Assembly (NCBI GenBank): GCA_016720345.1 | Contig: JADKKV010000001.1 | Span: forward strand, 175,433 to 239,432 | Length of the DNA: 64,000 nucleotides | Direction of reading: 5' to 3' | DNA from: Thermomonas sp. | GTDB taxonomy: Bacteria > Pseudomonadota > Gammaproteobacteria > Xanthomonadales > Xanthomonadaceae | In this document: piece by piece, positions 9,626 through 19,305 of the stretch | How positions within the stretch are numbered: position 1 is the stretch's first letter | Layout of the letters: every line of letters begins with the position of its first letter | The notes under the pieces: generated by a model | What the model was told of the DNA's origin: nothing | What the model saw: the letters and a program-made list of their open reading frames with translations, nothing else | Database searches by the model: none | Program-made: the position numbers and the translations under genes

Positions 9626-9949
9626 ATGCCCTTCGTCGTCACCGAGAACTGCATCAAGTGCAAGCACACCGACTGCGTGGAAGTGTGCCCGGTTGACTGC
9701 TTCCACGAAGGCCCGAACTTCCTGGTGATCGACCCGGACGAGTGCATCGACTGCACCCTCTGCGAACCGGAGTGCCCGGTCGGCGCGATCTATCCGGAGG
9801 AGGACGTGCCCGCCGGCCAGGAGGTCTTCGTCGCGCTCAACGCCGAGCTTGCGAAGCAGTGGCCGGTACTCGCCACCCGCAAGGATGCGCTGCCGGATGC
9901 CGCCGAATGGGACGGCAAGCCCGGCAAGCTGCCGCTGCTGGAGCGCTGA
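9626..9949 (+). CDS. fdxA: Ferredoxin FdxA, 7Fe-8S type
   Basis: 107 residues, the normal size for proteobacterial FdxA. Cluster-binding cysteines are in [18 protein letters not shown] (residues 9-26) and [16 protein letters not shown] (residues 39-54). The first set has the spacing expected for a [3Fe-4S] plus [4Fe-4S] protein. The C-terminal extension ends in [12 protein letters not shown] monocistronic small electron carrier between two terminators; its physiological partner cannot be read here. Confidence 0.95.
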   Translation: MPFVVTENCIKCKHTDCVEVCPVDCFHEGPNFLVIDPDECIDCTLCEPECPVGAIYPEEDVPAGQEVFVALNAELAKQWPVLATRKDALPDAAEWDGKPGKLPLLER

Positions 9950-9980
9950 TCCGCGCCCGGCCCGCAACGGCCAAACCATG

Positions 9981-10006
9981 AAAAAAGGCGCCACGGGGGC
10001 GCCCTT
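9981..10006 (-). terminator. Terminator between fdxA and bamC, strongest for the leftward transcript
   Basis: GGCGCC (9987-9992) pairs with GGCGCC (9998-10003). A run of six A at 9981-9986 becomes a U-tract for leftward transcripts, so it fits the end of dapA-bamC. On the + strand only two T follow the stem, so action on fdxA would be weaker. Confidence 0.75.
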
Positions 10007-10032
10007 CTCCAAGCATGGCGGTGGACGCCTGC

Positions 10033-10551
10033 TTACGGGGCGATGGCCGCCTTCAGCGCCGCGACCAGCTTGACCGGCGCCTCGCCGGTCGGCGGCAGGC
10101 CGCGCGGATCGACCGCCGACACATAGGCACCGTCGCCTACCTTGGTCACCCGCACCAGGAACTTGGCGTCCATGTAGTCGAGGTCATAGGTACCGAGGAT
10201 CGGCGCGCGGCTCACCACGGTCGCGCCCGCGGTGGCGCCCAGCACCTCGCCGACCTTCGCGAAGATCGCATCGCGATCGCCGCTGGCATTGAAGCCGATC
10301 GGCGCCGCGCTGCCGCCGCCGGCGTTGTTCATGGCCGACGCCGAGACCGCGCCACCGGTGGCCGGCAGCGACATCGCGCGATCCGCGCTGGGGCGGTCGA
10401 GGTCCGGCGGCACTTCCAGCGGCCGGCTCTCGGTGCTCTGGGTGTAAAGCTCGTCCTTCTCGCCGAACATGCTGCAGCCGGACACCGCCGCGACCAGCAC
10501 GATTGCGGACAGCGGTGCGGCGAAGCGGAAGGCTTGGGGGGAACGGGGCAT
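10033..10551 (-). CDS. bamC: BamC-like outer-membrane lipoprotein (NlpB family)
   Basis: 172 residues. A lipoprotein signal is clear: a basic start, a hydrophobic stretch and the lipobox VSGC with Cys near residue 26. The mature protein starts with a flexible region (SRPLEVPPDLDRPS) that resembles the BamC segment binding BamD, followed by one alpha/beta domain ending near residue 170. E. coli BamC has two such domains and about 340 residues, so this is a short, single-domain version. It follows dapA by 12 bases, the same arrangement as E. coli dapA-bamC. Confidence 0.78.
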   Translation of the reverse strand: MPRSPQAFRFAAPLSAIVLVAAVSGCSMFGEKDELYTQSTESRPLEVPPDLDRPSADRAMSLPATGGAVSASAMNNAGGGSAAPIGFNASGDRDAIFAKVGEVLGATAGATVVSRAPILGTYDLDYMDAKFLVRVTKVGDGAYVSAVDPRGLPPTGEAPVKLVAALKAAIAP

Positions 10552-10563
10552 CAGGAGCTCCTG

Positions 10564-11466
10564 TCAGGCCGCCTGCGGGCGGCAGCGTTGTTCGAGTTGG
10601 AGGATGTCCGCATGCAGGCGCTCGGCCTCGGCGGCATGCAGGGATGATAGCGGTTGCAGCGGCAGGCGCAGGCCGACGCCGATTCCGTTCAGCGCCAGGA
10701 GGGCTTTCAGCGGGATCGGATTGGGTTCGACGGCGAGGAAGTGGTAGAGCGCGTGCAGGCGCGCATCGAATTCCTCCGCACCCGCCGCGTCGCCGCCGCG
10801 GGCCAGCCCGCACAGGCGGCGGAAGGCATTCGGGACCACGTTCGAGGCCACCGAGACGATGCCGTCGGCGCCGGCCAGCATCGCCCGTACCGCGGTCGGG
10901 TCGTCGCCGCTGAGCACGGCGAACCCGCGCCGGCGCAGCGGCAGCAACGCCTCCATGCGTTCGGCATCGGCGCGCGCTTCCTTGATGCCGACGATGTTGG
11001 GATGCAGCGACAGCAGGGCGCTGGTTTCCGCCGCCATGTCGCAGCCGGTGCGGCCCGGCACGTTGTACAGGACCACCGGCAACCCGCCCTCGTCGGCGAC
11101 CGCGCGGAAATGCGCGAGCAGCCCGGACTGGGTGGGGCGCACGTAGGGCGGGGTCACCACCAGCACCGCATCCGCCCCCAGCGCCGCGGCGCGGCGGCAG
11201 GCCTGGATGGTCTTGGCGGTATTGGAGTGGCCGGTCCCGGCCAGCACCGGCAGCTTGCCACCGGCCTGCTCCACTGCGGTGCGCAGCAGGGTTTCGAACT
11301 CGGGCTCGAACAGGGCCGACGCCTCGCCGGTCGATCCGGCCACGACCACCCCGTGGATGCCGGCATCCAGCTGGCCCTGCAGCAGTCGCTGCCAGGCGGG
11401 TAGGTCGAGCTCGCCGGTCGCCGTGAACGGCGTCGCCAGCGCGGTGATGCTGCCGGAAAGTTGCAA
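10564..11466 (-). CDS. dapA: 4-hydroxy-tetrahydrodipicolinate synthase
   Basis: 300 residues. Condenses pyruvate with aspartate semialdehyde, the first committed step to diaminopimelate and lysine. Motifs: VVAGSTGEASAL near residue 42, the catalytic Tyr in VVLYNVPGRTG near 135, and the Schiff-base lysine in IVGIKEA near 165, then SGDDPTAV. Normal length. It is divergent from gcvR with 172 bases between and leads the dapA-bamC unit. Confidence 0.96.
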   Translation of the reverse strand: MQLSGSITALATPFTATGELDLPAWQRLLQGQLDAGIHGVVVAGSTGEASALFEPEFETLLRTAVEQAGGKLPVLAGTGHSNTAKTIQACRRAAALGADAVLVVTPPYVRPTQSGLLAHFRAVADEGGLPVVLYNVPGRTGCDMAAETSALLSLHPNIVGIKEARADAERMEALLPLRRRGFAVLSGDDPTAVRAMLAGADGIVSVASNVVPNAFRRLCGLARGGDAAGAEEFDARLHALYHFLAVEPNPIPLKALLALNGIGVGLRLPLQPLSSLHAAEAERLHADILQLEQRCRPQAA

Positions 11467-11538
11467 GGGAGTGCTCGCGGCTGGGCGCCAGGCGGCGTGC
11501 GTGGCGCAGGAGGAAGGGGCCGTACGCGTCCGATCTTA

Positions 11539-11569
11539 CTTGCGGCGCGAAAGCGCCGGCAAGTATGCT
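11539..11569 (+). promoter_or_regulatory. Candidate gcvR promoter with a dyad in its spacer
   Basis: TTGCGG (11540-11545) and TATGCT (11564-11569) are separated by 18 bases. A hairpin-forming dyad, CTTGC-GGCGC-gaaa-GCGCC-g-GCAAG (11539-11563), covers the -35 box and spacer. It could be an operator or a chance GC-rich dyad. Confidence 0.4.
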
Positions 11570-11638
11570 GGCCGCACGCACGCCGGCCGCACCGCCGCCG
11601 ACTTCCAGCAATACGCCCCCATCGCTTCGGACGCCCCC

Positions 11639-12199
11639 TTGACCGACACCACCGCCAGGCCCGCGCCGAACGAAAACCACCTGCTGATCAACGCGTACAG
11701 CACGCATCCGCAGTCGCCCTTGCTCGCCGTCACCCGCCGCATCGCCGACTCCGGCTGCAACCTGGTCGACACCCGCCTGTCCACGGTCGGCCGCGATGTC
11801 TCGGTGACCGCGCTCGCCACCGGTTCCTGGGACGCGGTGGCCAAGCTCGAGACCATGATGGCCAAGCTGGAGCGCGAGGAAGGCCTGAAGCTGGTCTGGT
11901 ACCGCACCGGGCCAAAGCCGGTGCAGTCCAGCCTGCTGCCGTACGTGGTCGAGGTGATCGCCTCGGACAAGCCCGGCATCCTGTTCCAGCTGGCGGACTT
12001 CTTCGACCGCCAGGGCATCACCATCGAGAGCCTGCACTGCTCGCGCTACCGGGCGATGCAGACCGGCGCCGACATGTTCTCCGCGCAGCTGACCATCGGG
12101 GTCCCTTCGGACATGCACATCGCCGCCCTGCGCGACGATTTCCTCGAGTTCTGCGACCACCTGAACCTCGACGCCATCATGGATCCGATGAAGTACTGA
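11639..12199 (+). CDS. gcvR: GcvR-like ACT-domain regulator of the glycine cleavage system
   Basis: About 186 residues with two ACT-type halves: the first spans roughly residues 15-90 (LLAVTRRIADSGCNLVDTR), the second residues 100-180 (VIASDKPGILFQLADFFDRQG). In E. coli, GcvR binds glycine and GcvA to repress gcv genes; that role is inferred here. No ATG fits, so I use the TTG at 11639, which gives LTDTTARPAPNENHLL; the exact start is uncertain. Its stop overlaps the bcp start (TGATG). The gcvR-bcp pairing is common in gammaproteobacteria. Confidence 0.85.
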   Translation: MTDTTARPAPNENHLLINAYSTHPQSPLLAVTRRIADSGCNLVDTRLSTVGRDVSVTALATGSWDAVAKLETMMAKLEREEGLKLVWYRTGPKPVQSSLLPYVVEVIASDKPGILFQLADFFDRQGITIESLHCSRYRAMQTGADMFSAQLTIGVPSDMHIAALRDDFLEFCDHLNLDAIMDPMKY

Positions 12200-12669
12200 T
12201 GCCCGAGACCGGCGACCGCGTCCCCGATCTCCCCCTGGCCCTGTCCAGCGGCAAGGCCGCGACGCTCGGCGATTACGCCGGCAAGTGGCTGGTCCTGTAT
12301 TTCTACCCGAAGGATTCCACCCCGGCCTGCACCGCCGAGGGCCAGGACTTCAACGCGCTGCTGCCCGATTTCAAGCGCGCCGGCGCGCAGGTGCTGGGCG
12401 TGTCCAGGGACTCGCTGAAGTCGCACCAGAACTTCTGCGCCAAGCAGGGCTTCAAGTTCGACCTCGCCAGCGATGCGGACGAACGCATCTGCAATGCCTT
12501 TGGCGTGATCCAGCCGAAGAAGCTCTACGGCCGCGACTACATCGGCATCGTCCGCAGCACCTTCCTGGTCGACCCCGAGGGCGTCATCCGCCAGTCATGG
12601 CAGCCGGTGAAAGTCCCCGGGCATGCACAGGCCGTGCTCGACGCCCTGAAGGCCGCGAACCGCAAGTGA
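12199..12669 (+). CDS. bcp: Thioredoxin-dependent peroxiredoxin, Bcp/PrxQ family
   Basis: 156 residues. Reduces H2O2 and organic hydroperoxides. The peroxidatic cysteine is Cys44 in STPACTAEGQDF. The usual resolving cysteine five residues later is absent, but Cys80 in NFCAKQGF is 36 residues away, the same spacing as the Cys48-Cys84 pair known for Xanthomonas PrxQ. So an atypical 2-Cys mechanism of that subtype is likely. The start overlaps the gcvR stop, so the pair is cotranscribed. Confidence 0.95.
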   Translation: MPETGDRVPDLPLALSSGKAATLGDYAGKWLVLYFYPKDSTPACTAEGQDFNALLPDFKRAGAQVLGVSRDSLKSHQNFCAKQGFKFDLASDADERICNAFGVIQPKKLYGRDYIGIVRSTFLVDPEGVIRQSWQPVKVPGHAQAVLDALKAANRK

Positions 12670-12790
12670 CCGCCCCCGCTTCCAGCCATTCCCGCCCGAC
12701 GCAGCGCGCCGGGCGTCCCTCGTCGCGCGCGCCGGCGGCGCGCAGGCCGCTGCACCCCACCAACCGCTGTCCGACCGCAGGAATCCGAGC

Positions 12791-14189
12791 ATGACGCGAA
12801 GCAAGCGCATCTACGTCCTCGATACCAACGTGCTGATGCACGACCCGACCGCGCTGTTCAAGTTCGAGGAACACGATGTGTACCTGCCGATGCAGGTGAT
12901 GGAGGAGCTGGACAACGGCAAGAAGGGCACCTCCGAGGCCAGCCGCAACGCGCGCCAGGTCAGCCGTTTCCTGAACGAGCTGATCGAGGCCCACGGCGGC
13001 ACCGACGTCCACCATGGGGTGGCGCTGGCGCGGCCGAAGGGGCTGCAGCTGCGCGGTGCGGACAGCGTCGGCAAGCTGCGCTTCCAGACCGACAATTTCG
13101 ATGCCGGCAAGCGCTTCGGCGCGGTGGTCCCCGGACAACGCGATCCTCGGCGCGATCCTGGCGCTGAAGGAATCCGATCCCGGCGCGCCGGTGGTGTTCG
13201 TGTCCAAGGACATCAACCTGCGGATCAAGGCCTCGATCGCGGGCATCGCCAGCGAAGACTACGAGAACGACCGCGCGCTGGACGATTTCAGCCTGCTCTA
13301 CACCGGCGCCACCGCGCTGCCGGTGGACTTCTGGGAACGCCACGGCAAGGACCTGAAGTCGTGGACCGACAAGGGCCGCACCTACTACGAGATCGACCAA
13401 GGCGACGGCGACGACTGGTATCCGAACCAGTTCCTGTACCTGCCGGGCGACGAGGAAGCGGAGATGAAGGTGGCGAAGGTCACCGATGCCAGGGTGACCC
13501 TGCAGATCGTCGACGATTTCCGCCACAGCCAGCACGCGGTGTGGGGCATCACCGCGCGCAACCGCGAGCAGAACTTCGCGCTGAACGCGCTGATGGACCC
13601 GGAGATCGACTTCGTCACCCTGCTCGGCACCGCCGGCACCGGCAAGACCCTGCTGGCGCTGGCCGCGGGCCTCGCGCAGACCATGGATGCGCAGCGCTAC
13701 CGCGAGATCATCATGACCCGCGCCACCGTCAGCGTGGGCGAGGACATCGGCTTCCTGCCCGGCACCGAGGAAGAGAAAATGACGCCCTGGATGGGCGCCC
13801 TGACCGACAACCTGGAAGTGCTGACCCACAACCAGGAGGGCGGCGCCTGGGGCCGCGCGGCGACCAACGACCTGCTGGCCTCGCGGATCAAGATCCGCTC
13901 GATGAACTTCATGCGCGGGCGCACGTTCCTGTCGCGCTACCTGATCCTGGACGAGGCGCAGAACCTCACCCCCAAGCAGATGAAGACCCTGATCACCCGC
14001 GCCGGCCCCGGCACCAAGATCGTCTGCCTGGGCAACGTCGAGCAGATCGACACGCCCTACCTCACCGAGACCACCTCCGGCCTGACCTATGCGGTGGACC
14101 GCTTCAAGAACTGGGCGCACAGCGCGCACGTGACCCTGCGCCGCGGCGAGCGCTCGCGGCTGGCCGACTTCGCCTCCGAGGTACTGTAA
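12791..14189 (+). pseudogene. phoH: PhoH-family PIN/ATPase protein, interrupted by a single-base frameshift
   Basis: An N-terminal PIN nuclease domain (IYVLDTNVLMHDPTALF) is joined to a C-terminal PhoH P-loop ATPase with Walker A LLGTAGTGKTLLALAAG and Walker B YLILDEAQNLTPKQMKTL. The two halves are in different frames. The break is at a CCCC run, 13129-13132: removing one C restores VVPDNAILGAILALKESDPG and gives one protein of about 465 residues, normal for the PIN-PhoH family. No other frame break is seen. This may be a sequence error or a true recent frameshift. As written, translation would run out of frame into a non-homologous tail. Confidence 0.88.
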
Positions 14190-14250
14190 ACCAGCGCGGG
14201 TCTTCGTGATGTTTCATGCATCATTAAGCACGTCTCCTGATTGCATGTTG

Positions 14251-14278
14251 ATGCCCTGCATGCTGGAATGCAGGGCAT
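14251..14278 (+). promoter_or_regulatory. 11-bp inverted repeat over the start of the HTH gene
   Basis: ATGCCCTGCAT (14251-14261) and ATGCAGGGCAT (14268-14278) are perfect inverted complements with 6 bases between. The second arm covers the first two bases of the proposed ATG at 14277. It could be an operator for the HTH protein itself, or an RNA hairpin hiding the start codon. Confidence 0.5.
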
Positions 14279-14528
14279 GATTTCTTCCTCCCAGTTGCGC
14301 GCCGCGCGTGCCCTGCTCGGCATCGACCAACGCACGCTGGCGTCGATGTCCGGCGTGTCCCTGCCCACCATCCAGCGCATGGAGGCCAGCCAGGGCCACG
14401 TCCGCGGCACCGTGTCCACCCTCACCCGGATCGTCGAGGCGCTGGACGCAGCGGGCCTGGAACTGATCGGCAGCGAGCAGCCCAGCCAGGGTCGCGGCCG
14501 CGGGGTGCGGCTGAAGGACGCACCATGA
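14277..14528 (+). CDS. Small XRE-family helix-turn-helix regulator
   Basis: 83 residues from the ATG at 14277 (MISSSQLRAARALLGI). An upstream ATG at 14241 would add 12 unconserved-looking residues, so I prefer the shorter form. One Cro/C1-type HTH is clear: LRAARALLGIDQRTLASMSGVSLPTIQRMEA (read in parts, residues 7-37). A short C-terminal segment ends LELIGSEQ. The stop overlaps the ATG of the SulP gene by 4 bases, so the two were made as one unit. It probably regulates itself and the transporter through the palindrome over its start. Confidence 0.85.
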   Translation: MISSSQLRAARALLGIDQRTLASMSGVSLPTIQRMEASQGHVRGTVSTLTRIVEALDAAGLELIGSEQPSQGRGRGVRLKDAP

Positions 14529-15928
14529 AGACACCCCGACAATCGGTGTTCGTGCCGAAGCTGTGGACGGTACTGCGCAACGGCTACCGTGGCGGCGACT
14601 TCCGGCATGACACTGTAGCCGGCTCGACCGTGGCGATCGTCTCACTGCCACTGGCGATGGCACTGGTGATCGCGTCCGGAACCACGCCGGACAAGGTGCC
14701 GATCACGGCCGTGCTCGCGGGTTTTCTGGTCTCGGCCCGTTACTCGCTGGCTGGCGCGGACCGGATCCAGATCGGCGCTGCCGGCTGCGGCCTCACCCTG
14801 GCCTTTCATCCCGCGGTCAACGCGTGGGGGGGCGGCGCTGGCGGTCGCGCCAGCCTGCTGCCTGTGGGGCTGGGTCGGCACCGCTGCGGCGTGCCTGCCC
14901 GCTGGCGCTCAGCGGCTACCGTGCGCCGTCAGGCTCATCGTGGCCCTGGCCCTGCAGCCGCTGGTGATCGCCGCCGGCATTGCGTTGAGCATGCCGCCGC
15001 CGTCGCGGGCGGGGCCTGCGCGCGGCTGCCGGCTGCCGCCGACCTGCCGCGCGCCCCCGGCATCCCCTTCGCGCACCACTGAACCTGCTGGCGGTGACCG
15101 TGCTGTCACGGACGTTCGATGGCACCGCGGCGCTGGGCACGCACGGACCCGCGTTCCCGATCGCAGCGCTGCTGGCCGGCGGGCTGGCCATTGCCGGCCT
15201 GGCCGACGCCCTCCGGCGCTGCCTGCGCCCTGCGCCCTGTTCCCAGCGGCTCCGGCGTTCCGCGCCGCCCCAGGTCCAGCTCCCTGGCGATGCGCTGGCC
15301 GCGGCGATCATCCCGAGTGCCGGCGGCCAGGCCGCTGCTGGCGACGCCGACACGATCGCGCTGGTGGGCCTGTGGCCGTTGCGCGAGTGTCGGCTCGCGC
15401 TGTTCCGCGCCTGCCCGCGACAGCGGCACCCTTGGCTGCATGGCGGGGTGCTGGGCCTCGCCGGCCTGCTGTCCTGTTGTTGACCGCATCCTGCTGGCGC
15501 CGCTGCTGCGGCATGCCCCAGCCGCGCTGGCGGCGGGTGCTGCTGGGGGGGCCGGGCCGCGCTGCGGCCAGGGCGCTCGCGCGGAACTGGTGGCGGCGAT
15601 GCCGACCAGGCGGCGCCGAAGCTGGGCGTGGTTGCTGCCCCTGCTGGCCGTGTTCGGACCTCCCATCGCTGAGCGCCAAGCTCCGCATCGTGGCCGCGCG
15701 CCCGAAGTTCCGGTCGCCACCGCGTTCGGCTGGCGGCGCGGGCCGGTGCCCCGCCGGGCCGGCCCCGCCCCCTGCCGCGCGCGGACGCGGCTGGGCGTGT
15801 CCACCCCCAGGAGCTCGGCCGGCGGCTGACGCGCCCGGACGCGCCCCAGACCGCAGCGCCCTGGCGCCGACTTCGCGCCGGCCTGCTGGCCGCCGTCGCC
15901 TGACGCCGCGACCCACGCGACCCGGCCA
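14525..15928 (+). pseudogene. Degraded SulP-family anion transporter
   Basis: The first 80 or so residues read well as a SulP permease: LRNGYRGGDFRHDTVAGST, then VAIVSLPLAMALVIASGTTP and ITAVLAGFLVSA. After about 14750 the match fades. From about 14830 the reading frame breaks repeatedly, and only short hydrophobic pieces such as [12 protein letters not shown] and [11 protein letters not shown] appear, in different frames. No STAS domain can be assembled. Total length (1.4 kb) is near that of a SulP gene lacking a few hundred bases. The cause is either true decay or a local run of sequence errors. Its start is coupled to the HTH gene. Confidence 0.7.
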
Positions 15929-16733
<805 letters not shown>

Positions 16734-16747
<14 letters not shown>

Positions 16748-17492
16748 CCACCCAGCGCAGCGGCAAGCGCTTCAGCACCCAGCCCAGCGGCGCCCACGGC
16801 CACCACGGCACGTAGGCGACCGCGGGTTCGCGCAGGATCGCCGCGGCCAGCAGCCGGCAGCCGCGCTCGCCATCGATCATGAACGGCGTGTGCCCGGCCG
16901 GCGCATCTTCATTCATCTCGGTGCGGATGTAACCCGGCAGCAGCGTACTGACCTTGATCCGCGGCTTGCGCAGCATGTCCGCGCGGATGCCTTCGGCCAG
17001 CGAGGCGACGCCGGCCTTGCTCGCCGCATACGCGGTCAGGCCGCCGCGGAAGCCGCGGATCGCGCTGACCGAGGCGATCACCGCCAGGTGTCCGCGATCC
17101 TGCGCGCGGAACACCTCCATCGCCGCCTCGCACTGCGCCAGCGCGGCGATCAGGTTGGTCTCGATGATCGCCTTGTTGCGCTCGAAGCCGCCCTTGCCGA
17201 CCGGCATGCCCTGGCCGATGCCGGCGTTGACCACCACCCGGTCGAGCTCGCCGAAGGCAGCGCGGAACCCGCGCACGACCTCGAATACCCGCGCGTGGTC
17301 GGTGACGTCGAGGACCTCGACCAGCACCCGCACCCCCGGGTGCGCGGCTTCAAGCTCCTCCTTGAGCGCCTGCAGCCGGTCCAACCGGCGCGCGCACAGC
17401 GCCAGGTCATGGCCGCGGCGGGCGAATTCGCGGGCCATCCCCGCGCCAAGGCCCGAACTGGCGCCGATGATGACCACGTTCGACTTGCGCAT
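16734..17492 (-). CDS. SDR-family NAD(P)-dependent oxidoreductase
   Basis: 252 residues. Classical short-chain dehydrogenase: cofactor loop IIGASSGLGAGMAREFARRG near residue 7-26, NAGIGQG near 88, catalytic Ser in VIASVSAIRG near 138, and Tyr/Lys in AYAASKAG near 153. The C-terminus has a hydrophobic PWWPWAPLGWVL segment, suggesting membrane association or a lipid-like substrate. I chose the ATG at 17492 because an AAGGCAGG sequence lies just before it; an ATG four codons upstream is also possible. The specific substrate is unknown. Its 3' end overlaps thiD convergently by 14 bases. Confidence 0.9.
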
Positions 17493-17539
17493 GCCTGCCT
17501 TCATCCCCAATGCCCCGATCCGCGATGGCGCCAGCGGCG

Positions 17540-18232
17540 CTAACGATACGTCACCAGTCCCGCATGCCTGCCTTCGAAGTGCGCATGGCCGTTGAGGGTG
17601 GACAGGCTCACGCCCTCGCGCCCCCGCACCAGCTTGGTCACCCCGCAATTCACCAGCGCCCAGCTCAGGCGGAAGCCATCGCTGTCCGGGATCCGCAGCA
17701 GGTGCTGGGCCACCGCCGCGATCGGTCCGCCGGAGGTGAACACCAGCGCATCGGACCCGCCCGGCAACGCATCGAGCACCGACCCCAGCGCCTGCATGCA
17801 CCGCGCACGGAAAGCGGCCCAGCTCTCGCTGTAGTCGGCGTCGTGCGCGCCACCCACCCAACGCGCCACCGCCTGTTCGAACATGGCCTGGAACGCCCGT
17901 TGCGGATCCGGTTGCGCCATCATCTCGGCGCGTGCGCGCTCGGGGTCGGCGAAATCGGGCCGCAAGGCGGTGATCACCCGCACATGGTCGAATTCGTTCC
18001 AGCCGGCATCGCTGCGCCAGGCGGGGGCGAGGCCCATGGCCTCGAGGCAGGCCCGTGCGGTCTGCCGATGCCGCTGCAGGTCGCCGCTGGCCACCACCGC
18101 GAAGCCCGCCTGCGCGCGCGCAAGCGCTTGCCCGAGCACCTGCGCCTGCTGCTGGCCGCGTTCGCTGAGCACGTCGTAGTCCGCGGCACCGAACGAGGCC
18201 TGCCCGTGGCGCACCAGGTAGACCGCGCTCAT
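17540..18232 (-). CDS. Histidine phosphatase family protein
   Basis: 230 residues. Phosphoglycerate-mutase-like fold with the phosphohistidine motif VYLVRHGQAS at residues 4-13. DLQRHRQTARAC gives the conserved arginine, and FTSGGPIAAV carries the region where the second catalytic His usually lies (here GG instead of GH). It overlaps the kinase gene by 4 bases, so it belongs to the acyl-CoA cluster. It may remove phosphate from an intermediate made by that kinase, or simply be a housekeeping phosphatase; the sequence does not decide. Confidence 0.88.
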   Translation of the reverse strand: MSAVYLVRHGQASFGAADYDVLSERGQQQAQVLGQALARAQAGFAVVASGDLQRHRQTARACLEAMGLAPAWRSDAGWNEFDHVRVITALRPDFADPERARAEMMAQPDPQRAFQAMFEQAVARWVGGAHDADYSESWAAFRARCMQALGSVLDALPGGSDALVFTSGGPIAAVAQHLLRIPDSDGFRLSWALVNCGVTKLVRGREGVSLSTLNGHAHFEGRHAGLVTYR

Positions 18233-19305
18233 GCCGCCACCCGCTGGCGTGCGATCGCGCGGCGGCAGCGCCAGTGCAGGTAGTGCACGAACAGCCAGAA
18301 CCGCTTGAACGCGGGGTTGCGGGTCTGCCCGTGGTGGTAGCGGAAGTAGATCTGCTGGGCGATCGCCGACAACCGGAACAGCCCGTATACCTCGTGGAAG
18401 GTCACGTCGCCGGGATCGAACCCCATCCTGCCGCAGTAGTGGTCGATCACCTCGCGGCGGGTCAGCATGCCCGGCAGGTGGGTGGGCTGGCGGCGCATGC
18501 CTTGCGCCATGACATCGTCGCCAGCCTCCACCCAGTAAGCCAGGGTATTGCCGAGGTCCATCAGCGGATCGCCGAGGGTGGCCAGCTCCCAGTCGAGCAC
18601 CCCGACCACGCGGGTGGGATCGTCCGGATCCAGCACCACGTTGTCGAAGCGGAAGTCGTTGTGGGTGACGCAGATGCGCTCCTGCGCGGGCAGGTTCGCG
18701 GCCAGCCACGCCATGATCCGCTTGCCGCGCGGCACGTTCCAGGTGCGCGCGTCGCGGTAGCGCCTGCTCCAGCCCTCGATCTGCCGCTGCGCGTAACCCG
18801 CGCCCTTGCCGATGCCCTCGAGCCCGGCCGCGCGATGGTCGACCTGGTGCAGCGCCACCAGGGTGTCCAGCACGTTCAGGCACAGCTGCTTCACCTGCGC
18901 TGGCGAGAGCTCGACGCCGCGCGGCAGGTCCTTGCGCGGAATGACCCCGGCCAGCCGCTGCATGACATAGAAATCGGTGCCGATCACCGCGGGATCCGTG
19001 CACAGCGCGCGCATCTCCGGCACCAGCGGGAACACCGGCTTCAGCAATTGCTGGATGCGGTACTCGCGGCCCATGTCATGCGCGGATTTCGCCTTGGTGC
19101 CGGCAGGCGGGCGCCGCAGGATCAGGTCATCGTTGGCGTATTGCAGCCGGTAGGTCCAGTTCGACGCGCCGCCCGGGTATTGGGTCACCGTCGGGGTGCC
19201 CTGCAGCGCGGGCAGCGCGCCCTTCAGCCATGCGTCCACCGCAGCAAGATCGAGCTCCTCGCCGCTGCGCACCGCGCGCGCCTCGTCCGCCGGCGCCACG
19301 CTCAT
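18229..19305 (-). CDS. APH-family phosphotransferase, ACAD10/11 kinase-domain type
   Basis: 358 residues. Aminoglycoside-phosphotransferase fold with catalytic loop ICVTHNDFRFDNVVLD near residue 210 and metal-binding VGVLDWELATLGDPLMDLGN near 230. N-terminal GGASNWTYRL and DLILRRPPAG are typical of the subgroup found next to acyl-CoA dehydrogenases, homologous to the kinase half of mammalian ACAD10/11 and to LvaA of levulinate catabolism. The likely role is phosphorylating a hydroxyacyl-CoA. It overlaps its neighbours on both sides by 4 bases. Not expected to confer antibiotic resistance. Confidence 0.88.
   Translation of the reverse strand: MSVAPADEARAVRSGEELDLAAVDAWLKGALPALQGTPTVTQYPGGASNWTYRLQYANDDLILRRPPAGTKAKSAHDMGREYRIQQLLKPVFPLVPEMRALCTDPAVIGTDFYVMQRLAGVIPRKDLPRGVELSPAQVKQLCLNVLDTLVALHQVDHRAAGLEGIGKGAGYAQRQIEGWSRRYRDARTWNVPRGKRIMAWLAANLPAQERICVTHNDFRFDNVVLDPDDPTRVVGVLDWELATLGDPLMDLGNTLAYWVEAGDDVMAQGMRRQPTHLPGMLTRREVIDHYCGRMGFDPGDVTFHEVYGLFRLSAIAQQIYFRYHHGQTRNPAFKRFWLFVHYLHWRCRRAIARQRVAA

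Noticed and set aside
18229..19305. APH-fold protein as an aminoglycoside-resistance gene
   Set aside because: Its sequence and operon context match the ACAD-linked kinase branch, not resistance enzymes.
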